From Theodoxus fluviatilis (Eukaryota > Mollusca > Gastropoda > Cycloneritida > Neritidae): a DNA stretch of 20,000 bases. Position 1 is the stretch's first letter, and each line of letters starts with the position of its first letter. Under the pieces are notes generated by a model. It was not told where the DNA came from, ran no database searches, and was given only the letters and a program-made list of their open reading frames with translations. The position numbers and the translations under genes were made by a program. The stretch covers positions 45,001-65,000 of the forward strand of contig JAWQFJ010019963.1 of NCBI GenBank assembly GCA_034096865.1. The letters are read 5' to 3'. Shown one piece after another: positions 9,533 to 19,456 of this stretch.

Positions 9533-9708
9533 ATGGAGCAAACAGAGCAGCAGCCCACTGACTATGAAAGTTTGTTCAAAAGAGAATTATACAATTTATT
9601 TGAGAAGAACAACAGACTCTTCATAACAAAGGATGCGTACTTTCAAACAATACAGGATCTGAAGACAGGTTCCAAGTCTCGCAAGGGATACTACTACCTT
9701 CTGAACAA
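9533..9708 (+). CDS. Transposase exon 1, KRBA2-like N-terminal domain
   Basis: ATG at 9533 opens a 58-codon exon reading LFKRELYNLFEKNNRLFIT, DAYFQTIQDLK and KSRKGYYYLLNK, ending at a strong donor AA|GTAAGT (GT at 9709-9710). The lysine codon is split by the 183-base intron 9709-9891. The acceptor TTATTGCAG joins in phase to exon 2, where YEVLQCGDIERLIKRRK follows. This arrangement of an amphipathic segment, tyrosine-rich YYYLLNKYEVLQ and CGDIERLI matches my memory of the N-terminus of KRBA2-like transposase proteins, just before the integrase zinc finger. It probably binds DNA or mediates multimer contacts; that role is inferred. The ATG was chosen because it directly begins the charged family-like segment; an upstream in-frame TTG at 9491 has no support. 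Confidence 0.75.
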
Positions 9709-9891
9709 GTAAGTGATTTTATACTGGTTGGCAGGACTTGTTACAATACGTAGCTTCCCCCCTTAAAAAGTAAATATAACATCTTTATTGCCAATCACAG
9801 GGAAATGCGAAGTTGCTCCAGCCGCTATTTAAAAAATAATTTAGACAGCTACTGAACAATTAGCAATCACCAATCATGTTTGTTATTGCAG

Positions 9892-10619
9892 GTACGAAGT
9901 CCTGCAGTGTGGTGACATCGAGAGGCTAATCAAAAGACGCAAAACCCCAGCTAGACAATCCGCTCCCACGCAGTTCCCAGCTACAGCGAGACGATCAGCT
10001 TCCACGCGGTTCCCAGGCAGACGATCAGCTCCCAGATGATGTCACACCACCACAGGCAGATGAAGAGCTCTCAGACGGCGCGCAGCTTCAGAATCTGGCA
10101 TCACCGCTCAGTCTCTCACCACTTGTACTTAGGCGACGCAAGATTATGATTGAAAGGAAGAGGGCAAAAGAGTGTCTGACCGACCAGGCTGAGCGAATGG
10201 TTAAACGGTCACGCATAGAGATGCAATCTGGAAACATTGGAGATAATGTGGCTGTTCCAATTCCCATGGTAGACAGGGGCAGGGGTGATCCCCGGAACAT
10301 CCTAGGTGTCATCATCGACAAGAATGAAAATGACCTCTACACCATTGCCACAAGACAGGGTATCCTTTCTAATAAGTACACACGAGCTGACTTCACTCTC
10401 TGTCCTCAACAGCTACTAAGAAACAGTGACATTGACAGAGACAAACATGTCTCACTTCGTGAAGCACTGAAACGTACAGCATCTGGCGGTCAAGGTTTCG
10501 TAAAATGCAATTGTGCTGCCTTGCAGAACAAATGTTCTACCTTGAAATGTAAATGTTTCAAAGCACAGTTGAAGTGCAACAGCCGTTGCCATAACAGCCA
10601 CACATGCTGTAACAAATAA
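9892..10619 (+). pseudogene. Transposase exon 2, core-less with Cys-rich C-terminus, frame-broken
   Basis: Exon 2 continues the N-terminal domain (YEVLQCGDIERLIKRRK), then enters a degenerate 27-36-base repeat at about 9940-10036. The incoming frame stops at TGA 10037-10039, while the next frame is open through DDVTPPQADEELSDG to a TAA at 10617-10619, so a one-base shift or splice variant lies near 9940-10000. Downstream are AKECLTDQAERMVKRSR, the post-core segment GDNVAVPIPMVDRGRGDPRN, LGVIIDKNENDLYTIATRQG, HVSLREALK, and a Cys-rich tail with KCNC, KCKCFKAQLKCNSRCHN and CCNK. These match the C-terminal half of KRBA2-like/Ginger proteins. The roughly 250-300-residue integrase core between RLIKRRK and AKECL is missing. 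A protein from it could at most bind DNA. Confidence 0.75.
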
Positions 10620-10622
10620 CTG

Positions 10623-10800
10623 ACTTCACAAAAAACAAGTATAGCAGCGAACAGAAGAACAGTGACATTGACAGAGACAAACATTTAAAATGTGCGGCCT
10701 TGCAGAAATAATGTTGTCACTTGAGCTGTAAATGTTTATTTTAATGACTGTAATTGTTTAGAATCAAATGTTTAATAAAATAACTGAAGAAATGCTCTTT
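10623..10800 (+). other. Transposon 3' region with partial duplicate of the C-terminal coding sequence and a poly(A) signal
   Basis: The 26-base segment ACAGTGACATTGACAGAGAC+AAACAT at 10423-10448 recurs perfectly at 10659-10684. It is followed by a diverged copy of the later coding stretch (GCGGCCTTGCAGAA, then CTGTAAATGTTT) lacking about 50 bases. An AATAAA at 10774-10779 is the likely polyadenylation signal of the transposase transcript. Confidence 0.7.
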
Positions 10801-10898
10801 GATTTCTGTTTTATTGACAACAGATAAGTACATTAACATGTTAAAAACTTTTAGGCATTATGTAAAATGCCTGGCAGTAAATTTCAGGCATTATGTCC

Positions 10899-11015
10899 AA
10901 TGCCTAGAGATTTTAGTCATTTCATGAAATGACTGAGTGAAATAGTCATTTCGTTTAATGACTGAAATGTTCAGTCATTACACTTAATGCCTGGTTTAAC
11001 ATAATGCCTGTAACA
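10899..11015 (-). repeat. Right terminal inverted repeat, 117 bp
   Basis: Exact inverted copy of 9121-9237. Just inside it, two more AGGCATT...AATGCCT hairpins lie at 10853-10872 and 10886-10905. Perfect identity of the two ends suggests recent activity or gene conversion between them. Confidence 0.97.
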
Positions 11016-12510
<1,495 letters not shown>

Positions 12511-12518
12511 TCTGCGTA

Positions 12519-12615
12519 TCTGTCTGTCCGTCCGTCCGTCCGTCCGTATGTCTGTCTGTCAGTCTATTTCTCAGTGTATGTCTGTCTTCCTATTTGTCTT
12601 TCTGTCCTCCTCCTC

Positions 12616-12660
<45 letters not shown>
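12519..12660. repeat. (TGTC/CCGT)n and (CT)n microsatellite
   Basis: TCTGTCCGTCCGTCCGTCCG-type tetranucleotides are followed by a CT tract at 12619-12660. Short GT/GC alternating DNA follows to about 12715. Confidence 0.92.
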
Positions 12661-12663
<3 letters not shown>

Positions 12664-12857
12664 GCTCCCTCTCGCCTTCTGTGTGTGTACATGTATGTGC
12701 GCGTGTGCGTGCGTCTAAAAGTACATTCGCGTGTGCGTACATGTATGCGCAGGCGTGGAAGGAAAAAAACCGCCTACGTACTTCAAACGAACAATCCGGA
12801 CTGGGATAACTTTCCATGCCATGAGGGTACATCATCCCTCGATTGTTGTTTTCAGAA

Positions 12858-12864
12858 AGAGTGG

Positions 12865-12932
<68 letters not shown>

Positions 12933-12946
12933 GAAAGAGAGAGAGT

Positions 12947-12990
<44 letters not shown>
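12858..12990. repeat. (GA)n microsatellite attached to LINE 3' end
   Basis: An interrupted GA tract ends at 12990 and is followed at once by a LINE-like 3' terminus read on the minus strand, in the position of the simple-repeat tail of the other copies. Confidence 0.9.
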
Positions 12991-12992
<2 letters not shown>

Positions 12993-13100
12993 TAAACTGA
13001 ACATTTATTGTATAAGCAATGCCGTCCCATTACAAAATTACTGGCAACGCGTTGAGTGACTCGGAACGTATGTAAAAAAATCACCACTGGTCACAGTAGT
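12991..13100 (-). mobile_element. Probable LINE 3' end (copy D)
   Basis: On the minus strand, TTGTAATGGGACGGCATTGC, TTATACAATAAATGTTCAG and a CT repeat reproduce the order of the terminal motif seen in copies A, B and E (TAATGGGC, GGC, CAATAAA, simple repeat). No coding remnant is visible, so only the extreme 3' end is present. The right limit is uncertain. Confidence 0.5.
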
Positions 13101-13209
13101 GGAATGCAGGGAGCGCGTAGACGAATGGAGAGAGTCTATCAGCGACTTATTTTCGTGAGGTCCGTGAAGACTGTCTCAAACCGATGCGCTCGCTCCGCCC
13201 ACTAAGGGA

Positions 13210-13750
<541 letters not shown>

Positions 13751-13778
13751 GGGGGGGGGGGGGGGGGAGGGGAGGGGG
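13751..13778. repeat. Poly-G tract
   Basis: Seventeen consecutive G followed by AGGGGAGGGGG. It can form a G-quadruplex and is also error-prone for sequencing. Confidence 0.9.
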
Positions 13779-13793
13779 AAAAGAAACCATCGT

Positions 13794-13864
13794 GGCTGGT
13801 TTTGGAATTGAACCAACGACCTCCATGTTAACTGCACAGTGCTCCTTCACTGAGCTACGCGGCC
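13794..13864 (-). pseudogene. tRNA-like sequence, Asn-type loop; tRNA pseudogene or SINE head
   Basis: On the minus strand, box A TAGCTCAGTGAAGG and box B GGTTCAATTCC lie at tRNA-like spacing. The D stem GCTC/GAGC and a five-pair anticodon stem CTGTG/CATGG (two wobble pairs) form. The loop is CAGTTAA, giving anticodon GTT (Asn) but with A instead of the near-universal U33. The T stem GTTGG/CCAAA has one mismatch, and the acceptor GGCCGCG/ACCAGCC pairs at only four of seven positions. This points to a decayed tRNA copy or the tRNA-derived head of a SINE, not a functional tRNA. Confidence 0.6.
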
Positions 13865-13922
13865 CCGATGATGACAATGGGTGAGACAGCTTATCTTCAA
13901 GCTGTCCCACATCACGTTGCCG

Positions 13923-14258
13923 GGCTTTGGTGACAACATGCTGGATGGCTTTGGTGACAACATGCTGGATGGCTTTGGTGACAACATGCTGGATGGCTTT
14001 GGTGACAACATGCTGGATGGCTTTGGTGACAACATGCTGGATGGCTTTGGTGACAACATGCTGGATGGCTTTGGTGACAACATGCTGGATGGCTTTGGTG
14101 ACAACATGCTGGATGGCTTTGGTGACAACATGCTGGATGGCTTTGGTGACAACATGCTGAATGGCTTTGGTGACAACATGCTGAATGGCTTTGGTGACAA
14201 CATGCTGGATGGCTTTGGTGACACCATGCTGGATGGCTTTGGTGACAACATGCTGGAT
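13923..14258. repeat. 24-bp minisatellite, 14 copies
   Basis: Fourteen units of GGCTTTGGTGACAACATGCT+GGAT, with ATGCTGAAT in units 10 and 11 (the last bases) and ACACCATG in unit 13. Since 24 is a multiple of three, one forward frame reads repeated GFGDNMLD, and other frames read WMALVTTC and, on the minus strand, MLSPKPSS. Near-identity at all codon positions argues for DNA-level expansion, not selected protein repeats. Confidence 0.96.
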
Positions 14259-14627
14259 GGCTTTGAAAGAAGTAGTTGGAGGAGCAAAGAGCTGTTTTGG
14301 AGGGTAGGAAAATGTTTAGGAGGAGAAACTTTTGCTTTGTTTGAGTCTGTTCTATTTCATTTGTTCCTCTTTTTTTTAAAGATATACCCCATCCCACCCC
14401 CTACCCACCCTTGTACCTTGGAGAGCTACGGGTCGAAAGCCAATATTTGCTTGTTTATTAATGTAGTGTGATTTGTTATTAAACGTTCTGTTTAATTTTC
14501 TAACCTTGGGATGTGTTGTCTTTCTCTCTTTTTTCCCCACACCTGTACTCCTGCCTCAAGGGTAAGCAGCGTTAATGATACGAAAACCTTGACTACCTCT
14601 GTAACTGAACTGCTATCTCTGATCGGT
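14259..14627. other. Unique spacer, nothing recognised
   Basis: T-rich DNA between the 24-bp array and a CA repeat. The forward open frame through the minisatellite extends here to 14471 but shows no family resemblance. Confidence 0.45.
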
Positions 14628-14690
14628 CACACACACACAAACACACACACACACATGCACGCACGCACGCACACGCACACGCACGCACGG
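14628..14690. repeat. (CA)n / (CACG)n microsatellite
   Basis: CA and GCAC repeats directly adjoining the left end of the Gypsy fragment. Confidence 0.92.
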
Positions 14691-14691
14691 A

Positions 14692-14856
14692 GTAGAGAAG
14701 ATCGTCAACGCGAAACCACCGTCAACCAGAAAGGAGCTGCAGTCTTTCCTTTAACAGGTCGGCTACGATCGGAAGAATGTCCCACAATTCTCTTTCATTG
14801 CTTTGCCTCTCACTGACAAAACAAGGGAGAATGCATCAACCAGCATCGAATGGGAC
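14692..14856 (+). pseudogene. Ty3/Gypsy pol fragment, left part
   Basis: The forward frame from 14692 reads EKIVNAKPPSTRKELQSF, then a premature TAA (14752-14754), and later ALPLTDKTRENA and SIEWD. This is the connection region between the reverse transcriptase thumb and RNase H of Ty3/Gypsy polyproteins (the stretch equivalent to TKKELRSFLG and PLTDLTKK in family members). The polymerase palm is missing because the fragment begins at the CA repeat. It stops at 14856, where a solo LTR is inserted, and resumes in the same frame after 16226. It is an old element relic, not an expressed gene. Confidence 0.85.
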
Positions 14857-15036
14857 TGTCACGGTAGAGGTGGGTTGAATGTAGCTTGACCCCCAGCCGG
14901 ACAGTAAGACAATTAAAATAAACTGAAACTCCTTCCTCAGTCACTTATCTCTTGGGGTCTCGGAGAAAGGACATCCACAAAACGGAACACGTAGGCACGG
15001 ATAAAACGATAGCACAGGGTTTAATAATCAAACAAG

Positions 15037-15440
15037 ATGAATGAAACAATTACACATAGCCTTCAGTTCACAACACCTCCATGTCAAATCCCCAAACAGT
15101 CCAACTCACCACTCACTTCCCTTCCACAGTCCAAATCACTTCCTCTACACAGTCCACTTCCTCTACACCGTCACAATTCCCCTACACAGTCTCAATCACA
15201 TCGCACTTCGCTGCACAAATCCCACACCAGTCCAACTTACTATCCATTTCACTTCCACCGTACAACGCAGTTCAAATCACAGCACAATTCTCTGCGCAAA
15301 CCCCAACTCAGTCCAGCCCATCAATCACTTCCCTTCCATATTTCATCGCACTTTCCCTACCCAGATCAAAACACATCACAATTCCACAAGTCAGCCAGCA
15401 ACTTCCAGGCCAGAGAAACACAGGCCAGAACACAGCCTCT
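15037..15440. repeat. Degenerate CA/TC-rich repeats inside the LTR
   Basis: Irregular recurrences of CACAGTCCA, CTTCCTCTACAC, TCAATCAC and CACAATTC. All three forward frames stay open because of biased A/C/T composition; I do not call a protein. Confidence 0.5.
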
Positions 15441-15458
15441 CAGGCCAATTCCCTCCAG

Positions 15459-15724
15459 GCCAGGACACAATCTTCAGCATAGATAAATTCAGGGCAGAAC
15501 ACAACTTTCGGCCAAACACCTTCGGGCCAGGACACAATCTTCAGCACAGATAAATTCAGGCCAGAACACAACTTTCGGCCAAACACCTTCGGCCAGGACA
15601 CAATCTTCAGCACAGATAAATTCAGGCCAGAACACAACTTTCGGCCAAACACCTTCGGGCCAGGACACAATCTTCAGCACAGATAAATTCAGGCCAGAAC
15701 ACAACTTTCTGCCAAATAAATTCG
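15459..15724. repeat. 66-67-bp tandem repeat inside the LTR, four copies plus partial
   Basis: Units start GCCAGGACACAATCTTCAGC at 15459, 15526, 15592 and 15659, with a partial at 15725. Each contains the shorter related motifs GGCCAGAACACAAC and GGCCAAACACC, suggesting growth from a GGCCARNACAC core. One-base length differences are at a GG/GGG position. Confidence 0.92.
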
Positions 15725-16226
15725 GCCAGGACACAATCTTCCGGCCAGGGCCTGCAACAAACAAAACGACCAGAAACAGTAAACTCTCCCTAATTCACAA
15801 TGCAATAACGCAACGTATGGAAAATAACCGACTTGGACGAATCACAAAACAACATCCACTCACCCTGCGACCCGGAGTAACAACTGGCCGGCCACCACAC
15901 TGACCGGCCACTCCGCAAACTCTACTAAATAGGTTGACGACCAGACAAGCACGAGAAACATGAACATCCTCACTAGGAACAAGCCACACCTGAACCCATA
16001 ATCGGCGAAATCGAAATCCGCATCAAAGAGCATGATAACAACCAGCACAGCCGTGCAGCCCGTGCCCACGCAACAAATCTCATTAACTCACCCAAGCAAA
16101 ACACGTGCCAAACACCGAACAGCCTAACCCCAAACTAAAAAGCAGACAAACCGTTTAAAGGCCCCAAATCCCCACACCACAACTAATTTACAAACCCACC
16201 TTTTAACCCCGAGTCGTGACAGGGAC

Positions 16227-16682
16227 GACGAATGCACGAAACCCTTCGTCAGCTTCAAGGCAGCATTGTGCACCCAGCCCAGCTTGCAGAACTTTACGAG
16301 ATAGTCACGTGACTTAGTACTCCGTACCGATGCATGGGGCAGAGGACTCGGTGCCGTCCAACTTCGAGAGTTTACTGGAGAACTGAAGCCGATTGTGTAC
16401 GACAGCAGAAAGCTCTCTGCTATAGAAGCCAGGTACGCAACTGCAGGAAAGTAACGTCTTGCCGTTGTATGGGCCACTGCCAAGCTGTCTTTCTACTTGC
16501 ACGGAAGGCATTTCGTCGTGGAGGCTTACCATCAACCGCTTAGCTATCTACACAAAATGAAAGCATCCAACGGAAGACTGACTGGCTGGGCACATCAACT
16601 GCAACATTTTTCATTCACGATGACGGTGATTGCTGACACGGGAAATGTGGGAGCTGATTTTCATAGCCGTGCGTTTGACTGA
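16227..16682 (+). pseudogene. Ty3/Gypsy pol fragment, RNase H part
   Basis: Same element as 14692-14856, resuming after the target duplication. The frame reads FKAALCTQPSLQNF, then VLRTDAWGRGLGAV (first RNase H aspartate), GELKPIVYDSRKLSAIEARY (glutamate), FYLHGRHFVVEAYHQPLSYL, and finally VGADFHSRAFD before TGA 16680-16682. Internal stops TAG at 16302-16304 and TAA at 16452-16454 break it. In family members the motif before HQPL is TDH; here it is AYH, so a catalytic aspartate is lost. Integrase sequence is not seen downstream. A defective relic. Confidence 0.88.
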
Positions 16683-17100
16683 CACATTTTTGTTCTAGAT
16701 ATGATCTTGGTGGCCTTGGAATCCGTTGGGGATTCCTTCAGCATTAAGCACTTCATTCCTTCATTCCTTCAATGTGTCTCTCTTTCATTTTGAGTTTAAG
16801 TTGTTGATTTTTATATTGTCAGTTAGGATTCTGTCCTGTTGAGCATTTGTTTTGAACTGAAATTTGCCGCATTGGGTGCAAGCTGTTAAATTTGTCTTGC
16901 TAGGAATAGCAGTCTGTTTAGTTGTTTGGATTGTTGGTTGCTTCATCATTCATGGTTGAAGATTGGGAAGTGCGTTGTTTGAGGCTACCCAACCTGTTGG
17001 CGCGCGCGTGTGTGTACATGTATTTTATTTATCATGCAATAAATGTTTTGTATTTCGTATCTTGTCTTTTGTTTTTGTTTATTGTGGGTTGATTAGCCAG
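16683..17100 (+). other. Non-coding DNA downstream of the Gypsy fragment, with a poly(A) signal
   Basis: T-rich DNA without a family-like frame. A GCGCGCGTGTGTGT segment at about 17000-17014 is followed by AATAAA at 17038-17043. It could be the 3' part of the Gypsy relic or an unrelated transcript end; no second LTR boundary could be placed. Confidence 0.4.
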
Positions 17101-17587
17101 ACCTCGGCACCGGGTAGAGTAATCTATCCTGGGCATGACATGGTTCTGCACCACACACTGTACATGGGGACAAGGAAACAACAGAACTGCCGTTGCTCTT
17201 TACATGTAGTTTATCATCTTCAGCTCTCAAGTGAAGATTAAGTAAAATCCTTTCAGGATCAAATATCGAAATTTGAACAGAAACAAACGCAATAGCAATG
17301 ACATAAATGGATGAACTGCTAAGAAAACTGAAAAAGAAGTAATCACGACACCTGACAATACTTTTAGATTATCCCAACACAAATGTGTATGTTTCTTATA
17401 TTGGCATTGTCCCAGTGAGATCACAGACGCCCCATACCAAGAGTATGTATTCGTACATGAAGTGTGACTGCACAGAATACCACATTACCAGTGTGCAGAA
17501 TCCACAACTGCTTCATTTCCCAAAGAAGTAATTAGCAGATTCCGTTAACCTTAATCGACACAAAATGCTTGCTAAACTCGCGGGGTA
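17101..17587. other. Unique spacer, nothing recognised
   Basis: Mixed AT-rich DNA with only short open frames and no motif that I recognise. Confidence 0.45.
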
Positions 17588-18108
17588 TAACAACAACAAC
17601 AACAACAAAACAGTTTATTGTGAAGACCATTGGCCCATTACAATCGGTAACATTACACTAAATTGCCAACATGTGTCTTCTGATACAATTAATGTGAGAG
17701 CGTATCACTCATGCACTAGACTGAAGCTTCACTTCAATACATTATACAAAGAAAGAATTATTCATTGCAGAATCAGTAGCTTCTGTTCTTCTTTTAAAAG
17801 CGTAGAGTAGATAAACACTGACAGCTCGTATAACACATGTCTGTTTTGCAGAGAACAGCTGCGCAAGTGGTTTTACATCGTTGTTTTGAACATGTGGTAT
17901 TACATACTTCATTCTGATGTCTTCATATGCCGGACAGTACAGAAAAAATGTTGTTCGTCTTCCTCTTTTTCGTGACAAGCTGGACACAGGGCTTCAAAAT
18001 TCTCATCGCAATATCGTTTTTTATGCACGGCTAATTCGCTCATGCCTAAGCGAAAGCGTATCCGTACATCTCTGAAACTTTTCGATTCATGTTATAAAGA
18101 TACACTTC
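17588..18108 (-). mobile_element. 5'-truncated LINE with (TTG)n tail (copy E)
   Basis: Minus strand. The protein remnant begins at 18108 with EVYLYNMNRKV, shifts frame near 18067-18084, continues RDVRIRFRLGMSELAVHKKR and CPACHEKEEDEQHF, shifts again at a T6 run (A6 on plus, 17943-17948), then reads FLYCPAYEDIRMKYV and ends MNNSFFV with a stop at 17742-17744. It aligns along its length with copy A. The untranslated end holds TTGTAATGGGCCAATGGTCT and CACAATAAACTG, then (TTG)n at 17588-17610. Both frame breaks mean it cannot encode protein. Confidence 0.85.
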
Positions 18109-19005
18109 ATTCCTCTATCAACTGTCATACAACAACACGCAGTCAATCACCACCTATTTGCAGATGACACACAACTCCAACAATCATGCAAGCCTTCAGA
18201 AATCCTAGCATTGGTACATACCTTTGAAAACTGTTCTTCTGACATCAAGTCCTGGATGTCTACAAACAAATTAAAGTTGAACGCGGAAAAAACTGAAGCC
18301 CTTCTCTTCTCTGGATCAACTGCTGTAATCCCAACTACTCCTTCCACTATCACAATAGGTTCTAGTGACATCTCTTTTTCTGCCAGTGCCAGAAACCTCG
18401 GTTTCATCATGGACTCTAGCATGTCAATGAAACAACACATAGCTGCAGTATGTCAGACCTGCTACTTCCAGATCAGAAGAATTAGTTCTATCAGAAAATT
18501 TCTCACAGTAGATGCTACTAAAACTCTGGTCACTTCCTGCATTCTGTCCAGATTAGATTATTGCAACTCTCTTTTGATAGGCTGCCCTGACTCTACTCTC
18601 CAACCTCTGCAGAAAGTCCAACACTGTGCCGCCCGCCTCATTTTTAGAGCGCGTCACCGACAGCCCTGCAATCCTCTCATGAAAGATCTCCACTGGCTGC
18701 CTGTTTCTGAACGTATCAAGTATAAGACTGCATGTCTCTGCTACAAAATCATCTCTGAATCTGCACCTGCCTATCTCTCTGATCTGGTCTCTCTGTACAC
18801 CCCTTCTCGCTCACTCCGCTCTTCTGCTGACACCAGACTCCTCCGCCAAGGTCGCTTCAAGCGTAGAACTCATGGCTTTCGCTCTTTCTCATACTATGGC
18901 CCTCAACTGTGGAATTCTCTCCCTCACAATATCCGACACTCTACCTCCATCTCTTCCTTCAAATCCAACCTCAAAACCTACCTTTTTCAGCAATATTACT
19001 TGTGA
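18109..19005 (+). mobile_element. 5'-truncated LINE: C-terminal half of a reverse transcriptase
   Basis: An open frame from 18112 (PLSTVIQQ) to TGA 19003-19005, about 297 codons with no interruption. It carries the polymerase catalytic box as LFADDTQL (codons at 18157-18168 encode FADD), then KLKLNAEKTEALLF, ARNLGFIMDSSMSMKQHI, ILSRLDYCNSLL, VQHCAARLIF, DLHWLPVSERIKYK, PSRSLRSS and YGPQLWNSLPHNIR. This is the palm/thumb and downstream region of a CR1/L2/RTE-X-type non-LTR retrotransposon; I cannot decide the clade. N-terminal endonuclease and earlier polymerase motifs are missing by 5' truncation. It is a different family from copies A-E. The intact frame suggests a younger copy. Confidence 0.92.
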
Positions 19006-19270
19006 ATTCGTTAGAATCCTGCCGCAACCCCCCCCCCCCCTCCTCTACCCCCACGTACATCTTGACATCTGTGTAAATATTTGTATAGTGTATTGTCAGT
19101 CTGACTGTGTACATCTGAATGCATGTGTTTGACTATGACTGGATGACTAAATGTATAGACTTTGTGTTGTATGTTTATTTTGTATATGTATGTATATATG
19201 TTACGCGCTTAGAACCTCGGGAAGGGCGCTTTATAAGTATAATAAATTATTATTATTATATTATTATTCA
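19006..19270 (+). mobile_element. 3' untranslated region and (TTA)n tail of the LINE
   Basis: A C-run at about 19028-19039, then TTACGCGCTTAGAACC, GGGAAGGGCGCTTTATAAG and a (TTA)n tail at about 19241-19268. The GCGCTT/AAGGGCGC pair flanking the loop can form a stem close to the terminus, as in other LINE families with structured 3' ends. Confidence 0.8.
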
Positions 19271-19456
19271 TTTCAAAAACTATTTCATACTCTCTGTACA
19301 ATATGAAACGATTACTCCTATTCAAATCAGAGTCCCAACCAGTAATAAACATTTGTATAAATTGTGCTCTGAGTGTTTGCAAAAAGTTATGTTTGTGTAC
19401 AAATTGTGGGGTATAGAAAGGTAGGGAGGCATTCATCACAGCTAGCAAACACTGGT
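19271..19456. other. Unique spacer
   Basis: AT-rich DNA. It would be the 3' untranslated region of the possible minus-strand exon at 19457-19617; no clear poly(A) signal on that strand is seen. Confidence 0.4.

Larger units (their letters stand above)
14857..16221. mobile_element. Solo LTR (1,365 bp) with GGGAC target-site duplication
   Basis: The segment begins TGTCACGG and ends TCGTGACA: the TG...CA ends are part of a perfect 7-base inverted repeat TGTCACG/CGTGACA. It is flanked by GGGAC on both sides (14852-14856 and 16222-16226), the 5-base duplication typical of Ty3/Gypsy integrases. Coding sequence interrupted at 14856 continues after the second GGGAC. No internal pol is present, so it is a solo LTR left by recombination between the two LTRs of a longer element. 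AATAAA occurs at 14917-14922 on the plus strand; the orientation is not decided. The interior is rich in degenerate and tandem repeats. Confidence 0.87.

Noticed and set aside
13794..13864. Functional tRNA-Asn gene
   Set aside because: U33 is replaced by A and the acceptor stem pairs poorly; better read as a pseudogene or SINE head.
13881..14471. 196-codon repeat protein with GFGDNMLD units
   Set aside because: Near-identical DNA at all codon positions and several open frames point to DNA-level expansion; no domain in the flanking codons.
15037..15553. Three long forward frames in the CA/TC-rich region
   Set aside because: They lie inside the solo LTR and arise from biased composition; all three phases are open at once.
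14857..16221. Complete LTR retrotransposon
   Set aside because: Only one LTR is present, without an internal region; the neighbouring pol sequence belongs to the interrupted host element, as shown by the target duplication.
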